NCBI GenBank assembly: GCA_015655975.1
Contig: DVEP01000001.1
Location: 7,671-71,670 of the forward strand
DNA: 64,000 nt
From: Eubacterium sp.
GTDB taxonomy: Bacteria > Bacillota > Clostridia > Oscillospirales > Acutalibacteraceae
Direction of reading: 5' to 3'
A program made the position numbers and the translations under genes. Shown piece after piece: positions 45,141 to 57,536 of the stretch. The stretch's first letter is position 1; each line of letters opens with the position of its first letter. A model generated the notes under the pieces. That model made no database searches. It was not told the DNA's origin and saw nothing but the letters and a program-made list of their open reading frames with translations.

Positions 45141-46337
45141 TTATTCGTTAATCTTTGTAACAACGCCTGAACCTACTGTTCTACCGCCTTCACGGATAGC
45201 GAAACGAAGACCTTCTTCGATAGCGATAGGAGTGATGAGTTCAACATCCATAACAACGTTGTCGCCAGGCATACACATTTCTGTGCCTTCAGGAAGAGTG
45301 ATTACACCTGTAACGTCTGTTGTTCTGAAGTAGAACTGAGGACGATAGTTGTTAAAGAAAGGAGTATGACGGCCGCCTTCATCTTTGTTAAGAACATAAA
45401 CTTGGCCTTGGAATTTTGTGTGAGGGTGAATTGTTCCCGGTTTAGCAAGAACCTGTCCTCTTTCGATTTCAGATCTTTGAACACCACGAAGAAGACAACC
45501 GATATTGTCACCAGCTTCAGCGTAGTCAAGGATTTTTCTGAACATTTCGATACCTGTACATACTGTCTTAGCTTTTTCGTCTTTAAGACCAACGATTTCG
45601 ATTTCTTCACCTGTTCTAAGTTGACCTCTTTCAACTCTACCTGTAGCAACAGTACCACGGCCTGTGATTGTGAATACGTCCTCGACAGGCATAAGGAAAG
45701 GAAGGTCTGCTTTACGGTCAGGAGTTGGGATATATGAGTCAACTGCGTCCATAAGTTCTTTGATTGGTTCGCAAGCCGGATCTTCAGGGCTTGTAGCTTC
45801 AAGAGCTTTAAGAGCTGAACCTTTGATGATTGGAGTATCGTCGCCCGGGAATTCATATTCGTCAAGAGTTTCTCTGATTTCCATTTCAACGAGTTCAAGA
45901 AGTTCTTCGTCATCTACTTGGTCACATTTGTTCATGAATACGATGATGTAAGGAACGCCAACCTGACGAGCAAGAAGAAGGTGTTCTTTTGTCTGAGCCA
46001 TAGGACCGTCAGTAGCAGCGATAACAAGGATAGCACCGTCCATCTGAGCAGCACCTGTAATCATGTTTTTGATGTAGTCGGCGTGTCCTGGGCAGTCAAC
46101 GTGAGCATAGTGACGAGTTTCTGTTTCGTACTCAACGTGAGATGTGTTGATTGTGATACCACGTTCTCTTTCTTCCGGAGCTTTATCGATATCAGCATAG
46201 TCTTCGAATTGAGCCATACCTTTAGAAGCAAGATATTTTGTGATAGCAGCTGTTAATGTTGTTTTACCATGGTCAACGTGACCGATAGTACCAATATTAA
46301 CGTGTGGCTTGGTTCTTTCAAATTTTTCTTTAGCCAT
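45141..46337 (-). CDS. tuf: Elongation factor Tu
   Basis: Delivers aminoacyl-tRNA to the ribosome. The 398-residue protein has GHVDHGKT (19-26), DCPGH in switch II and NKCD. It is the last gene of the rpsL-rpsG-fusA-tuf operon. A hairpin without a T-run lies in the gap to fusA. Confidence 0.99.
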   Translation of the reverse strand: MAKEKFERTKPHVNIGTIGHVDHGKTTLTAAITKYLASKGMAQFEDYADIDKAPEERERGITINTSHVEYETETRHYAHVDCPGHADYIKNMITGAAQMDGAILVIAATDGPMAQTKEHLLLARQVGVPYIIVFMNKCDQVDDEELLELVEMEIRETLDEYEFPGDDTPIIKGSALKALEATSPEDPACEPIKELMDAVDSYIPTPDRKADLPFLMPVEDVFTITGRGTVATGRVERGQLRTGEEIEIVGLKDEKAKTVCTGIEMFRKILDYAEAGDNIGCLLRGVQRSEIERGQVLAKPGTIHPHTKFQGQVYVLNKDEGGRHTPFFNNYRPQFYFRTTDVTGVITLPEGTEMCMPGDNVVMDVELITPIAIEEGLRFAIREGGRTVGSGVVTKINE

Positions 46338-46372
46338 TTGGAATTTCCTCCTAAAAAATTTATAAGTTTAGA

Positions 46373-46407
46373 TTTGCAACGCTATTTTATCAAAAATAGC
46401 GCGCAAA
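46373..46407 (-). other. Extended hairpin in the fusA-tuf gap
   Basis: An inner 9-bp stem CGCTATTTT/AAAATAGCG (46380-46388 with 46393-46401) is extended by TTTGC/GCAAA (46373-46377 with 46403-46407). It is not followed by a T-run on the minus strand. It could be a processing site, a stabiliser or a weak attenuator between two genes expressed at different levels. Confidence 0.5.
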
Positions 46408-46427
46408 TTCAAGTGGTTTTTGTAAAA

Positions 46428-48530
46428 TTAATCTTTTTTAGCTCTGTCGCTGATGATAGATTCGGAAATATTCTTCGGAACAGGCTCATAGCCGTCAGGT
46501 TCCATAGTATATTGACCACGACCTTGAGTTTTTGAACGAAGGTCAGTAGCATAACCGAACATTTCTGAAAGCGGAACTCTTGCATTAATTTGCTTAGCAC
46601 CATTTCTGTCTTCAAAGCTTCTGATAAGACCGCGGCGAGAGTTAAGGTCGCCGATAACATCGCCCATATATTCTTCAGGAACAATGACAGTAACTTTCAT
46701 CATTGGTTCAAGAATGATTGGGTTTGCTTTTTTAGCAGCGTCTTTGAAAGCCATAGAACCGGCAATCTTAAATGCCATTTCAGATGAGTCAACTTCGTGG
46801 TAAGAACCATCGTAAAGAGTAACTCTGACATCTACAACCGGGTAGCCTGCAAGGATACCGCTCTTCATTGCGCCTTGGATACCTGCGTCAACAGCCGGGA
46901 TATATTCTTTCGGAATAGCACCGCCGACGATTTGGTTAACAAACTCGTATCCTGCACCGACACCTGTTTCAGCGTCAATGTTTGGCTCAATTCTGATTTT
47001 AACATGACCGTACTGACCCTTACCGCCTGACTGACGAGAATATTTCATATCAGTTTCAGAGTTCTGACGGATTGTTTCTTTGTAAGCAACCTGAGGTGCA
47101 CCTACATTTGCTTCAACTTTGAATTCACGAAGAAGTCTGTCAACGATGATTTCAAGGTGAAGTTCACCCATACCTGCGATGATTGTTTGACCTGTTTCTT
47201 CATCTGTATAAGCCTTGAAAGTCGGGTCTTCTTCTGCCAATTTAGCAAGAGCAATACCCATTTTTTCCTGACCTGCTTTTGTTTTAGGTTCAATAGCAAC
47301 TCTGATAACAGGGTCAGGGAAGTTCATTGACTCAAGAATAATAGGTGCTTTTTCATCACAAAGAGTATCACCTGTAGTAGTATTTTTAAGACCTACTGCA
47401 GCAGCGATATCGCCCGAATAACAAGTGTCGATATCTTCTCTGTGGTTTGAGTGCATTTGAAGAATACGGCCCATTCTTTCTTTACCGTCTTTAACAGAGT
47501 TATAAACAGTAGTACCTGCATCTACCTTACCGCTATATACACGGAAATAGCAAATCTTACCAACAAACGGGTCAGTTGCGATTTTGAATGCAAGTGCTGC
47601 GAATGGTTCGTCATCTGAAGAATGACGCTCTTCTTCTTCGTCTGTATCAGGGTTTACACCCTTGATAGCAGGAACGTCTGTAGGAGCCGGCATATAGTCA
47701 ACGATTGCATCAAGAAGCGGTTGAACGCCTTTGTTACGGTATGAAGTACCGCAAACAACAGGAACCATTTCATTTGCAATAGTTGATTTTCTGATTACTT
47801 TTTTAATATCGTCAACAGTGATAGCTTCTTCACCGTCTTCGAAATATTTTTCCATGAGAGCCTCGTCCTGTTCTACAACATGCTCAATAAGTTCTGTACG
47901 ATACTTATTTGCAAGTTCAACCATATCTTCAGGGATAGGTTCACGGCGAACATCTTTGCCGAGGTCGTCATAGTAAACTTCAGCGTCCATATTTACAAGG
48001 TCAACGATACCTTTAAATGTGTCTTCGCTGCCGATTGGAAGCTGAATTGGGAGTGCATTGCATTTGAATCGGTCTTTAACCATATCCAAAACATTATAGA
48101 AGTCTGCACCCATAATGTCCATTTTATTTACATAAATCATTCTGGGTACTTGGTATTCGTCAGCCTGACGCCAAACGGTTTCAGACTGAGGCTCAACACC
48201 GCCTTTTGCACAAAGAACGGTTACAGAACCGTCGAGTACACGAAGCGAACGCTGAACTTCAACTGTGAAGTCAACGTGTCCCGGGGTGTCGATGATATTG
48301 ATACGATGGTCATTCCAGAAACAAGTTGTAGCAGCAGAAGTGATTGTAATACCTCTTTCCTGCTCTTGAGCCATCCAGTCCATCGTAGCAGCGCCGTCGT
48401 GAGTTTCACCGATTTTATGGTTTACACCTGTATAAAAAAGGATACGCTCAGTTGTTGTTGTTTTACCGGCGTCAATATGAGCCATAATACCAATATTTCT
48501 TGTCATTTCAAGAGATACTTTTCTTGGCAT
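46428..48530 (-). CDS. fusA: Elongation factor G
   Basis: EF-G drives translocation and, with RRF, ribosome recycling. The 700-residue protein has [13 protein letters not shown] (about 17-29), DTPGHVDF and the domain IV loop region typical of FusA. It follows rpsG and precedes tuf. Length and motifs are normal for the housekeeping factor rather than a tetracycline-protection protein. Confidence 0.99.
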   Translation of the reverse strand: MPRKVSLEMTRNIGIMAHIDAGKTTTTERILFYTGVNHKIGETHDGAATMDWMAQEQERGITITSAATTCFWNDHRINIIDTPGHVDFTVEVQRSLRVLDGSVTVLCAKGGVEPQSETVWRQADEYQVPRMIYVNKMDIMGADFYNVLDMVKDRFKCNALPIQLPIGSEDTFKGIVDLVNMDAEVYYDDLGKDVRREPIPEDMVELANKYRTELIEHVVEQDEALMEKYFEDGEEAITVDDIKKVIRKSTIANEMVPVVCGTSYRNKGVQPLLDAIVDYMPAPTDVPAIKGVNPDTDEEEERHSSDDEPFAALAFKIATDPFVGKICYFRVYSGKVDAGTTVYNSVKDGKERMGRILQMHSNHREDIDTCYSGDIAAAVGLKNTTTGDTLCDEKAPIILESMNFPDPVIRVAIEPKTKAGQEKMGIALAKLAEEDPTFKAYTDEETGQTIIAGMGELHLEIIVDRLLREFKVEANVGAPQVAYKETIRQNSETDMKYSRQSGGKGQYGHVKIRIEPNIDAETGVGAGYEFVNQIVGGAIPKEYIPAVDAGIQGAMKSGILAGYPVVDVRVTLYDGSYHEVDSSEMAFKIAGSMAFKDAAKKANPIILEPMMKVTVIVPEEYMGDVIGDLNSRRGLIRSFEDRNGAKQINARVPLSEMFGYATDLRSKTQGRGQYTMEPDGYEPVPKNISESIISDRAKKD

Positions 48531-48563
48531 AATATCCTCCTAACAATTAAAACGCAAATCAGA

Positions 48564-49034
48564 TTAATATCTGAAATGAGCAAACGCTTTGTTTGCTTCT
48601 GCCATTTTGTGTGTGTCATCACACTTCTTAACAGCACCGCCGGTTTTGTTAACAGCATCGAGAATTTCAGATGCAAGTCTTTCTTTCATTGTTCTTTCTG
48701 AACGCTGACGGCTGTAAAGTGTTATCCATCTAAGACCGAGTGTTTGTCTTCTTTCAGGACGAACCTCAATCGGAACTTGGTAAGTAGCACCACCGATACG
48801 GCGAGCTTTTACCTCGAGTACAGGCATAACATTTTCCATTGCTTCCTCAAAAGTAGCGAGTGGTTCGTTTCCTGTTTTTTCTTTAATGATGTCGAATGCA
48901 TCGTAAACGATTTTTTGAGCGACACCTTTTTTTCCATCATACATGATGTTATTGATGAGACGAGTTACAAGTTTTGAATTGTAAAGCGGGTCAGGCAATA
49001 CATCACGCTTTGCGATTTGGCCTCTTCTTGGCAC
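48564..49034 (-). CDS. rpsG: 30S ribosomal protein S7
   Basis: S7 nucleates head assembly and touches the E-site tRNA. I choose the GTG at 49032-49034: it is 8 nt from a GGAGG site and gives the family opening [16 protein letters not shown] and 156 residues. An ATG 18 nt upstream overlaps the ribosome binding site. In E. coli S7 binds the rpsL-rpsG gap; the gap here is 144 nt, long enough for a similar structure. Confidence 0.97.
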   Translation of the reverse strand: MPRRGQIAKRDVLPDPLYNSKLVTRLINNIMYDGKKGVAQKIVYDAFDIIKEKTGNEPLATFEEAMENVMPVLEVKARRIGGATYQVPIEVRPERRQTLGLRWITLYSRQRSERTMKERLASEILDAVNKTGGAVKKCDDTHKMAEANKAFAHFRY

Positions 49035-49178
49035 TTCGCTTCCCTCCTTCATATTGATGATATCATAGGTACTCGTGACAAAATTTCCCGTGGCGCCAAC
49101 AATAGAGGTAATATATATATAAACTCATTGTCGGATTTCCAAACAAGAAGATTTTCTCTTTCAAGTGATTTTTTCTGC

Positions 49179-49601
49179 TTACTTTTTAGCAGCCTTAGGT
49201 CTTTTAGCGCCGTATTTGGAACGAGATTGCATTCTTCCGTTAACGCCCTGAGTATCGAGTGTACCACGAATGATGTGGTAACGAACACCCGGAAGGTCCT
49301 TAACACGACCGCCTCTGATCATTACGACAGAGTGCTCCTGAAGGTTGTGACCTACACCCGGAATGTAAGCTGAAACTTCAATTCCGTTTGTAAGACGAAC
49401 TCTGGCAATTTTACGAAGAGCTGAGTTAGGCTTTTTAGGAGTTGCAGTTTTTACGGCTGTACATACACCTCTTTTAAACGGAGAAGCATTGTCTGTAACA
49501 ATATTCTTCTTTGTGTTAAGTCCGTGAAGAAGTGCCGGAGCCTTAGCTTTTTTCTCAAGTGATTTACGACCTGTTCTAACAAGCTGGTTAAAGGTTGGCA
49601 T
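49179..49601 (-). CDS. rpsL: 30S ribosomal protein S12
   Basis: S12 monitors decoding and is the classical streptomycin-resistance locus. I start at ATG 49599-49601 behind GGAGGTG, giving 140 residues from [13 protein letters not shown] longer reading frame upstream has no family match and runs through the leader hairpin. The conserved [20 protein letters not shown] and [21 protein letters not shown] loops are intact. Confidence 0.98.
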   Translation of the reverse strand: MPTFNQLVRTGRKSLEKKAKAPALLHGLNTKKNIVTDNASPFKRGVCTAVKTATPKKPNSALRKIARVRLTNGIEVSAYIPGVGHNLQEHSVVMIRGGRVKDLPGVRYHIIRGTLDTQGVNGRMQSRSKYGAKRPKAAKK

Positions 49602-49609
49602 TGTTTCAC

Positions 49610-49780
49610 CTCCAATAAAAATTTGCGCAATATACGCATAAATCATACTTAAAAACCAAATTTAAGTATCATTTATACGCACATCTTGGGGCAAAGATAC
49701 ACTTTGCCCCAAAGATTTGTGATTTTTTACAAAATTTGACAAGCAATTTTGTCAATTTGTGCCAAACACCACTTACACAA
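49610..49780 (-). promoter_or_regulatory. Structured leader of the str operon
   Basis: About 180 nt lie between the predicted transcription start and rpsL. Three stem-loops fill most of it: a 7-bp TTGACAA/TTGTCAA stem (49736-49755), a perfect 11-bp GC-rich hairpin (49686-49712), and a long hairpin of two 9-bp helices separated by one mismatch (49635-49679). None is followed by a T-run. The long hairpin ends about 20 nt before the rpsL ribosome binding site. A regulatory role, perhaps in ribosomal protein feedback, is inferred. Confidence 0.55.
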
Positions 49781-49786
49781 TTAAGC

Positions 49787-49816
49787 ATTATATCATTGTG
49801 CAGTATTGTTTGTCAA
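49787..49816 (-). promoter_or_regulatory. Str operon promoter overlapping the 3' end of rpoC
   Basis: Minus-strand TTGACA-N18-TATAAT, both elements perfect, with an extended -10 TGA. The -35 bases encode a Leu-Thr pair of RpoC, and the rpoC stop codon TGA is the extended -10 element itself. No terminator separates rpoC from this operon. Confidence 0.85.
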
Positions 49817-52800
49817 GAGTTCTTGCAGTTGTTCAAGATTTAAAATTTCTTCCTTGTTTTCTGTGCTGAAATAACTCGGAACAACATCAACATCTCGGAA
49901 AATATCCATACCTGTACCTGCCGGAACAAGTTTACCGATGATAACATTTTCTTTAAGACCGAGAAGTTTGTCGCTCTTGCCTCTGATAGCAGCGTCTGTA
50001 AGAACACGGGTTGTTTCCTGGAAGGAAGCAGCAGACAAGAATGAGTCGGTTGCAAGTGAAGCTTTTGTGATACCCATAAGAATAGGAATATAAGTTGCTT
50101 CTCTGAGAGTAGTTTCACCGTTTGCAACTCTTTCTTTAATAACTCTGTTTGCTTCTTCAACCTCAGTAACATCAGTCATAATACCTGAAATGAGGTCTGT
50201 ATCTCCTGCATCGTCAACTTCGCACTTCTTGAGCATTTGACGAACGATAACCTCGATATGCTTATCGCTGATGTCAACACCCTGGGTACGATATGCAAAC
50301 TGAACTTCTTTAATGAGGTAGTTGTAAACTGCACTCTTGCCGCAAATAGCAAGTACATCGTGCGGATTTACGGCACCCATTGTGAGTTCTGTACCTTTTT
50401 CAATATATGCGCCCTCAACAATATTTTCATTGAGTCTTGCACCGTAAGGAATGAGATATTTTTTAACTTCGCCGTCTTCATCGGAAGTAACAACAACATG
50501 CTTACTCTTCTTGATTGTTTCAAATGAAACTTTACCGCTGATTTCTGAAAGAATAGCAAGTTGTTTCGGCTTTCTTGCCTCGAACAACTCTTCAACTCTC
50601 GGAAGACCCTGTGTAATGTCGGCACCACCTGCAACACCGCCGGTGTGGAATGTTCTCATTGTAAGCTGAGTACCGGGTTCGCCGATTGACTGAGCGGCAA
50701 TGATACCGACAGCTTCGCCGACCTGAACAGGTTCATTTGTTGCAAGGTTTGCACCGTAACATTTACGGCAAACACCGTGTCTTGATTTACAAGTGATGAG
50801 TGAACGGATTTTAACTGTCTCAACGCCTGCATCACAAATTCTGTCAGCGTCTTCGTCAGTAATCATTTTATTTGTATCCATAATAACTTCGCCGTCAACA
50901 ACAACAGGCTCGGCAAGATATCTGCCGATAAGTCTTTCTTTAAGACTTTCGAGTTCACGGTTACCGTCCATAATTCTGGAAACTTCAATACCTTCACTGC
51001 AGCCGCAGTCGTCGTCGTGAATGATAACATCTTGAGATACGTCAACAAGTCGTCTTGTAAGGTAACCTGAGTCGGCTGTACGAAGAGCTGTATCGGCAAG
51101 ACCTTTACGAGCACCACGAGAAGAAATGAAGTATTCAAGAATATTAAGACCTTCACGGTAGTTTGCCTTGATAGGTACTTCGATTGTTTTACCTGCGGTG
51201 TTTGCGATAAGACCACGCATACCTGCAAGCTGACGCAACTGAGCGATACTACCACGCGCACCCGAGTCAACCATCATATGAATTGGGTTGTGCGCACCGT
51301 CAAAGTTTGAAGTAAGTTCGTTTGAAACCTTATTTGTACAGTCTTCCCAAGTTTTAATAACCTGACTTGAGCGTTCTGTATTTGAAATAAGACCGAAGTT
51401 ATAGTTATAGGTAATAGCGTCAATTTTCTTTTCTGCTTCTTCAATGAATTCTTTTTTCTTTTCAGGAATGAGTGCGTCGATAACGGCAACTGTTGTACCT
51501 GAAATAGTAGAATATTTGTAACCTTGCGCTTTGAGTGCGTCAAGTACGCTTGAAGAAACCGAAACGCCGTGAACCTTTATGCAGCGGTCAACGATTTGAC
51601 CGAGTTGTTTTTTCTTGACAACGAATGAAATTTCAAGGTCGAATGCTTTGTCGGGGTCTGTTCTGTCAACAAAACCAAGGTCCTGAGGAACAGGTTCATT
51701 GAAGATGACACGACCGATTGTTGTTTCAACAAGTTTTGACTGCATTTTTCCGTCAATTTCTTTTTCGTATCTGATTTTACAAAGAGAGTGAAGACCAAGA
51801 GAACCTTCCTGATATGCCATCATAGCCTCGTCTTTGTCTCTGTAAATATTGAAAACGGTTACTTCTTCACCGTTAATATTTTCTGTACGCGGTGCGCCCG
51901 GTTCATTGTCTTTAATCATTGTGAGATAGTATGAACCGATAACCATATCCTGTGTAGGAACAGTAACAGGTTTACCGTCTGACGGTTTGAGAAGGTTGTT
52001 TGCTGCAAGCATCAAAATTCTTGCCTCTGCCTGAGCCTCTGCAGAAAGAGGAACATGGACAGCCATTTGGTCACCGTCGAAGTCGGCGTTGAACGCTGTA
52101 CAAGCAAGAGGATGAAGTTTGATAGCACGACCTTCAACAAGAACAGGCTCAAATGCCTGAATACCGAGTCTGTGAAGTGTGGGGGCACGGTTAAGCATTA
52201 CAGGGTGGTCTTTGATAACAACTTCAAGAGCGTCCCATACCTGAGGAATGCTTGCTTTTTCAACCATTTTTCTTGCCGATTTGATGTTTGAAGCGACACC
52301 TGTTTCAACAAGGCGTTTCATTACAAACGGTTTGAAAAGTTCGATTGCCATTTCTTTCGGCAAACCGCACTGGTACATTTTAAGTTCAGGTCCTACAACG
52401 ATAACCGAACGGCCCGAATAGTCAACACGCTTACCGAGAAGGTTCTGACGGAAACGGCCCTGCTTACCTTTAAGCATATCTGAAAGAGATTTTAACGGTC
52501 TGTTGTTCGGTCCTGTTACGGGACGGCCTCTGCGTCCGTTATCTATAAGAGCGTCAACAGACTCCTGAAGCATTCTCTTTTCATTTCTTACAATGATTTC
52601 GGGTGCTCCGAGTTCAAGAAGTCTTTTAAGACGGTTGTTTCTGTTGATAACTCTTCTGTACAAATCGTTAAGGTCGGAAGTTGCAAATCTTCCGCCGTCA
52701 AGTTGTACCATAGGACGAATGTCCGGAGGAATAACCGGAATTGCGTCGAGAATCATCCATTCAAGTTTGTTTCCGCTTGAACAGAAAGCATCTACAACAT

Positions 52801-53428
52801 CAAGTCTTTTAAGAATGCGAACTCTCTTCTGACCTGTTGCAGTTTCAAGTTCATCCTTAAGTTGCTGCTGAAGTTCGTGGACATCAATATCCTGAAGCAA
52901 TTTTTTAATTGATTCAGCGCCCATACCTGCTTCAAAATCATCCTCATATCTTTCACGCATCTCTCGATACTCTTCTTCGGTGAGTACCTGCATTTTTTCA
53001 AGCGGTGTATCGCCGGGGTCGGTAACAATGTAGAGCGCAAAATAGAGAACTTTTTCAAGGTTTCTCGGGCTTAAATCAAGCACAAGTCCGAGTCTGCTCG
53101 GAATACCTTTGAAGTACCAGATGTGAGAAACGGGAGCGGCAAGTTCAATGTGTCCCATTCTCTCTCTTCTGACTTTGGCGCGGGTAACTTCTACTCCGCA
53201 GCGTTCACATATTTTACCTTTATAACGAACTCTTTTATACTTTCCGCAGTGACATTCCCAGTCCTTTGTAGGTCCGAAAATTCTTTCGCAGAAAAGACCG
53301 TCTTTTTCAGGTTTAAGAGTTCTGTAATTTATAGTTTCGGGTTTTGTAACTTCACCGTAAGACCATGAGCGAACCTGTTCGGGTGAAGCAAGACCGATTT
53401 TAATTGATGAAAATTCCATATCTGTCAT
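49793..53428 (-). CDS. rpoC: RNA polymerase subunit beta'
   Basis: Catalytic half of RNA polymerase. From the preferred ATG at 53428 the protein has 1211 residues. It has the N-terminal zinc site (C59, C61, C74, C77), the catalytic NADFDGD near residue 450 and a second zinc-binding cysteine cluster near 800-890. An ATG 9 nt upstream lies directly on the AAGGAG site, so I reject it. The last codons overlap the str promoter. It follows rpoB after 57 nt. Confidence 0.99.
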   Translation of the reverse strand: MTDMEFSSIKIGLASPEQVRSWSYGEVTKPETINYRTLKPEKDGLFCERIFGPTKDWECHCGKYKRVRYKGKICERCGVEVTRAKVRRERMGHIELAAPVSHIWYFKGIPSRLGLVLDLSPRNLEKVLYFALYIVTDPGDTPLEKMQVLTEEEYREMRERYEDDFEAGMGAESIKKLLQDIDVHELQQQLKDELETATGQKRVRILKRLDVVDAFCSSGNKLEWMILDAIPVIPPDIRPMVQLDGGRFATSDLNDLYRRVINRNNRLKRLLELGAPEIIVRNEKRMLQESVDALIDNGRRGRPVTGPNNRPLKSLSDMLKGKQGRFRQNLLGKRVDYSGRSVIVVGPELKMYQCGLPKEMAIELFKPFVMKRLVETGVASNIKSARKMVEKASIPQVWDALEVVIKDHPVMLNRAPTLHRLGIQAFEPVLVEGRAIKLHPLACTAFNADFDGDQMAVHVPLSAEAQAEARILMLAANNLLKPSDGKPVTVPTQDMVIGSYYLTMIKDNEPGAPRTENINGEEVTVFNIYRDKDEAMMAYQEGSLGLHSLCKIRYEKEIDGKMQSKLVETTIGRVIFNEPVPQDLGFVDRTDPDKAFDLEISFVVKKKQLGQIVDRCIKVHGVSVSSSVLDALKAQGYKYSTISGTTVAVIDALIPEKKKEFIEEAEKKIDAITYNYNFGLISNTERSSQVIKTWEDCTNKVSNELTSNFDGAHNPIHMMVDSGARGSIAQLRQLAGMRGLIANTAGKTIEVPIKANYREGLNILEYFISSRGARKGLADTALRTADSGYLTRRLVDVSQDVIIHDDDCGCSEGIEVSRIMDGNRELESLKERLIGRYLAEPVVVDGEVIMDTNKMITDEDADRICDAGVETVKIRSLITCKSRHGVCRKCYGANLATNEPVQVGEAVGIIAAQSIGEPGTQLTMRTFHTGGVAGGADITQGLPRVEELFEARKPKQLAILSEISGKVSFETIKKSKHVVVTSDEDGEVKKYLIPYGARLNENIVEGAYIEKGTELTMGAVNPHDVLAICGKSAVYNYLIKEVQFAYRTQGVDISDKHIEVIVRQMLKKCEVDDAGDTDLISGIMTDVTEVEEANRVIKERVANGETTLREATYIPILMGITKASLATDSFLSAASFQETTRVLTDAAIRGKSDKLLGLKENVIIGKLVPAGTGMDIFRDVDVVPSYFSTENKEEILNLEQLQELLTNNTAQ

Positions 53429-53485
53429 TGGAAGCATCTCCTTTATCTATCATACATATAGGTTTTTGTTTTAACTCAGCTGAAT

Positions 53486-56400
53486 TCAGTCTTCGTAATC
53501 GTCATTTGAATCTGAAAAATCAAAATCTTCGAAAATAGACTCGCTTTGCTGATTTGCTTCCTCTTCACCGTCTGCGTCTTCAATTCCGAAACCTTCTGTT
53601 TCGTCGCCGAAATCGTTTACAGTGGTGAATGCTTTGTCGTCAGTAATGTTCTGAACAGGAGCACCGTCGTCGAGGTCTTGTTTGAGTTCAACTTCCTCGC
53701 CCTGTCTGTCATATACACGGCAGTCAAGACCGAGAGCCTGAAGTTCTTTGAACAATACTTTGAACGATTCGGGAGTTCCTGCACGAGGAATGTTTTCGCC
53801 TTTAACAATAGCTTCGTAAGTTTTAACTCTGCCCACAACATCGTCCGACTTAACTGTCATAATTTCCTGAAGTGTGTAAGCAGCGCCGTATGCTTCAAGA
53901 GCCCAAACTTCCATCTCACCGAAACGCTGACCGCCGAACTGAGCTTTACCGCCGAGCGGTTGCTGAGTAACAAGGCTGTAAGGACCTGTTGAACGAGCGT
54001 GGATTTTATCATCTACAAGGTGATGGAGTTTGAGGTAATACATATAGCCGACTGTAACAGGGTTGTCAAATTTTTCGCCTGTTCTGCCGTCTGTAAGAAT
54101 TGTTTTACCGTCTTCTCTTTTGCCTGCAAGTTTAAGACACTCTCTGATATCGTCTTCGTGAGCACCGTCGAATACTGGAGTCATCATTTTCCAGCCAAGA
54201 GCCATAGCGGCATAGCCGAGATGAACTTCAAGTACCTGACCGATATTCATACGAGAAGGTACGCCGAGAGGGTTAAGAACTATATCAAGCGGACGACCGT
54301 CAGGTAAGAACGGCATATCTTCCTGAGGAAGAATTCTTGAAACAACACCCTTGTTTCCGTGACGACCTGCCATCTTGTCGCCGACTTGAATTTTTCTTTT
54401 TTGCGCTATATAAACACGAACTACCTTGTTTACACCCGGGCTGAGTTCGTCGCTGTTTGCTCTTGTAAATACTTTTACATCTACAACGATACCTGACTCG
54501 CCGTGAGGCACACGCATTGAAGTGTCTCTTACTTCTCTTGCTTTTTCGCCGAAAATAGCACGAAGAAGTCTTTCTTCCGAAGTGAGTTCTGTTTCACCCT
54601 TCGGTGTAACTTTACCTACAAGAATGTCGCTTGAGTGAACTTCTGCGCCGATACGGATGATACCGTCTTCGTCAAGGTCTTTGAGTGCTTCTTCGCTGAC
54701 ATTAGGTATATCTCTTGTAATTTCTTCAGGACCGAGTTTTGTATCTCTTGCCTCTGATTCGTGTTCTACAATATGGATAGATGTATAAACATCTTCTCTT
54801 ACAAGTTTTTCGTTGATAAGAACAGCGTCCTCGTAGTTGTAACCTTCCCAAGTCATAAAGCCGATGAGAGCGTTTTTACCGAGTGAAACCTCGCCGTTAC
54901 TTGTAGCAGGACCGTCTGCAATAACCTGACCTTCTTCAACTTCCTGGTGAAGTGAAACAATAGGTCTTTGGTTAATACAAGTGCCTTGGTTTGAACCGCT
55001 GAACTTAATGAGTTCATATCTGTCGATTGAACCGTCTTTTGTTTTAATTTCGATATTTTCAGCATCGAGATGAACAACTGTGCCGCCGTGTTTTGCAATG
55101 ACAACAACACCTGAGTCGTACGCTGCTTTGTACTCCATGCCTGTACCTACAACGGGAGCCTCTGTTTTAAGAAGCGGAACTGCCTGACGCTGCATGTTCG
55201 CACCCATAAGAGCACGGTTTGCGTCGTCGTTTTCGAGGAACGGAATCATTGCAGTAGCAACAGATACAACCATCTTCGGTGAAACATCCATATAGTCAAC
55301 TTTTTCAGCCGATGTTGAAATGAACTCGTCTCTGTAACGGCAAGTAACTTTCTTGCCTGTAAATCTGCCGTTTTCGTCAAGCGGTTCGTTTGCCTGTGCA
55401 ACTACAAAATCGTCCTCGACATCTGCTGTCATATATACAACTTCATCTGTAACGATTCCTGTTTCTTTGTCAACTTTTCTATAAGGAGCTTCTATAAAGC
55501 CGTATTCATTAATTCGGCTGTAACAAGCAAGATACGAGATAAGACCGATATTCGGACCTTCAGGTGTTTCGATAGGACACATACGGCCGTAGTGAGTATA
55601 GTGAACGTCTCGAACTTCGAAGCCTGCACGGTCTCTTGAAAGACCGCCGGGACCGAGTGCAGAAAGTCTTCTCTTGTGAGTAAGTTCGGCAAGAGGGTTG
55701 TTTTGGTCCATAAATTGTGAAAGAGGTGAAGAACCGAAAAATTCACGGATTGCAGCAACAACAGGACGAATGTTGATGAGCGCCTGCGGTGTAATCATCT
55801 CTTCATCGTCTTGAGCCTGAAGAGTCATTCTTTCGTGAATTACTCTTTCCATTCTTGTGAAGCCGATTCTGAACTGATTTTGAAGAAGTTCGCCGACTGC
55901 ACGAATTCTTCTGTTGCCCAAGTGGTCGATATCGTCTGTTCTGCCTATGCCGAAAGCAATGTTGATGAGGTATGATACAGATGCGAAAATATCGTCAATG
56001 ATAATATGTTTCGGAACAAGGTCGTCCTGACGAATTTCAATTTCTTCTTTGAGCGCGTCTTCATCGTCGCCGCACTTTTCAAGAATTTCGCTCAATACTC
56101 TGTATGAAACTTTTTCTCTTATGCCGAGAGGTTTGCAGTCAAAATTAACATATTTGTTAATGTCAACCATACCGTTTGAGCAAACTTTTACTTCTCTGCC
56201 GTCAACATCTACAAACGCTTCCATTACGCCTGCATCTTCGATTTCGGCAGCTTTTTCTTTTGAAATGACTTCGCCTGCGTCTGCAAGGAACTCGCCTACG
56301 GGAGAAATAACAGGCTGAGCAAGTTTTTGACCTGCAAGACGGTCGAACATGCCGAGTTTTTTGTTGTACTTGTATCTGCCGACTCTGCTGAGGTCATATC

Positions 56401-57193
56401 TTCTTGCGTCAAAGAAAAGACCGTTCAGGTGAGCCTGAGCCGTGTCAAGCGTCGGCGGTTCGCCGGGGCGAAGTTTTTTGTAAACTTCAAGGAGTGCTTC
56501 TTCTTCGTTTTTAGTAGTATCTTTTTCAATCGTAGCTTCTATTCTTTCGTCTTCGCCGAAAAATTCGCGAAGCTGTTCGTCTGTTGAAAGACCTAGAGCA
56601 CGAAGGAAAGTTGTGATGTAGATTTTTCTGTTTTTATCAATTCTTACATAGAAAACATCGTTTGCGTCTGTTTCGTACTCAAGCCATGCGCCTCTGTTCG
56701 GAATAACAGTGTTTGTGTAAAGTTCTTTACCTGTCTTATCGTGAGTCATTCCGTAATATACGCCCGGAGAACGAACTAACTGGGAAACTATACATCTCTC
56801 GGCGCCGTTGATGACAAATGTACCGCTGTCTGTCATAAGCGGGAAGTCGCCCATAAATATAACATTTTCTTTGACTTCGCCTGTTTTTTTATTTTGAAGA
56901 CGGGCTTTAACTTTTAAAGGTTTTGAGTAGGTAACGTCTCTCGCCTTGCACTGAGCAATGCTGTACTTCGGTTCGTCGTCCATTGAGTAGTCAACAAAAT
57001 CAAGAACAAGGTCGCCTGTGTAGTCGGTGATTGAGCCGATGTCTTTGAAAACTTCGGCAAGACCCTCGTCAAGAAACCATTGATACGATTTCTTTTGCAC
57101 TTCAATGAGGTTCGGAACTTTCATTACCTCGTTAATTTTTGCAAAACTCTTTCTGGTTGTAACGCCTAACTGCTCGTCCTTCACATTTACCAT
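53486..57193 (-). CDS. rpoB: RNA polymerase subunit beta
   Basis: Forms the catalytic pincer with beta'. The 1235-residue protein contains the rifampicin region [34 protein letters not shown] with the sensitive-type residues, [20 protein letters not shown] and the C-terminal [20 protein letters not shown]. The tail (about 1190-1235) is acidic. It is not preceded by rplJ-rplL as in many bacteria but by its own promoter and a structured leader. Confidence 0.99.
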   Translation of the reverse strand: MVNVKDEQLGVTTRKSFAKINEVMKVPNLIEVQKKSYQWFLDEGLAEVFKDIGSITDYTGDLVLDFVDYSMDDEPKYSIAQCKARDVTYSKPLKVKARLQNKKTGEVKENVIFMGDFPLMTDSGTFVINGAERCIVSQLVRSPGVYYGMTHDKTGKELYTNTVIPNRGAWLEYETDANDVFYVRIDKNRKIYITTFLRALGLSTDEQLREFFGEDERIEATIEKDTTKNEEEALLEVYKKLRPGEPPTLDTAQAHLNGLFFDARRYDLSRVGRYKYNKKLGMFDRLAGQKLAQPVISPVGEFLADAGEVISKEKAAEIEDAGVMEAFVDVDGREVKVCSNGMVDINKYVNFDCKPLGIREKVSYRVLSEILEKCGDDEDALKEEIEIRQDDLVPKHIIIDDIFASVSYLINIAFGIGRTDDIDHLGNRRIRAVGELLQNQFRIGFTRMERVIHERMTLQAQDDEEMITPQALINIRPVVAAIREFFGSSPLSQFMDQNNPLAELTHKRRLSALGPGGLSRDRAGFEVRDVHYTHYGRMCPIETPEGPNIGLISYLACYSRINEYGFIEAPYRKVDKETGIVTDEVVYMTADVEDDFVVAQANEPLDENGRFTGKKVTCRYRDEFISTSAEKVDYMDVSPKMVVSVATAMIPFLENDDANRALMGANMQRQAVPLLKTEAPVVGTGMEYKAAYDSGVVVIAKHGGTVVHLDAENIEIKTKDGSIDRYELIKFSGSNQGTCINQRPIVSLHQEVEEGQVIADGPATSNGEVSLGKNALIGFMTWEGYNYEDAVLINEKLVREDVYTSIHIVEHESEARDTKLGPEEITRDIPNVSEEALKDLDEDGIIRIGAEVHSSDILVGKVTPKGETELTSEERLLRAIFGEKAREVRDTSMRVPHGESGIVVDVKVFTRANSDELSPGVNKVVRVYIAQKRKIQVGDKMAGRHGNKGVVSRILPQEDMPFLPDGRPLDIVLNPLGVPSRMNIGQVLEVHLGYAAMALGWKMMTPVFDGAHEDDIRECLKLAGKREDGKTILTDGRTGEKFDNPVTVGYMYYLKLHHLVDDKIHARSTGPYSLVTQQPLGGKAQFGGQRFGEMEVWALEAYGAAYTLQEIMTVKSDDVVGRVKTYEAIVKGENIPRAGTPESFKVLFKELQALGLDCRVYDRQGEEVELKQDLDDGAPVQNITDDKAFTTVNDFGDETEGFGIEDADGEEEANQQSESIFEDFDFSDSNDDYED

Positions 57194-57234
57194 TAAGATT
57201 TCACTCCTTCTTTTGATATGTGAAAAAGGCTGAA

Positions 57235-57276
57235 TTTACACTGTTTAAGCACACTTTTCAGTGTCAAAAGTGTAAA
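57235..57276 (-). promoter_or_regulatory. Nested hairpin in the rpoB leader
   Basis: An outer 8-bp stem (57235-57242 with 57269-57276) encloses an ACACT-GAAA-AGTGT hairpin with a GNRA-type loop on the minus strand (57251-57264). It lies 42 nt upstream of the rpoB start codon. Confidence 0.55.
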
Positions 57277-57282
57277 CTTTTT

Positions 57283-57321
57283 GTGTCGCAAAAAACGGCT
57301 CAAACTCCCTTTTGCGTACAC
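57283..57321 (-). promoter_or_regulatory. Second hairpin in the rpoB leader
   Basis: GTGTCGCAAAA pairs with TTTTGCGTACAC: 11 base pairs with one bulge around a 16-nt loop, just downstream of the promoter. No T-run directly follows, so it is not a terminator. Confidence 0.5.
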
Positions 57322-57345
57322 AATGCCATTTTAATTTGGGTATAT

Positions 57346-57374
57346 ATAATATACTAACTATTTGTCTTTGTCAA
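57346..57374 (-). promoter_or_regulatory. Promoter of rpoB-rpoC
   Basis: Minus-strand TTGACA-N17-TATTAT with a perfect -35. It gives a leader of about 145 nt. It is divergent from the promoter of the peptide-binding lipoprotein gene. Confidence 0.75.
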
Positions 57375-57536
57375 CCTTATTTTTGATAATTTTTTACAAA
57401 GCGGCTAATATCTTTAAAAATAAATTGCACACTGCGCCAAGCGTTTTGTAAATTCTCATTTTTTCGCACTTTTGCATCCAAAAAATTAATTTTTTGAAAA
57501 ATTTATGAAAATAAAATATTGCATCGTTCAATAGCC

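Noticed and set aside
47880..48701. Open frame of about 270 codons antisense to fusA and the end of rpsG
   Set aside because: It crosses two certain genes, shows shadow composition and has no start signals.
49602..49646. Fifteen-codon N-terminal extension of rpsL
   Set aside because: It lies in the leader hairpin. The ATG at 49601 follows GGAGGTG and gives the standard S12 N-terminus.
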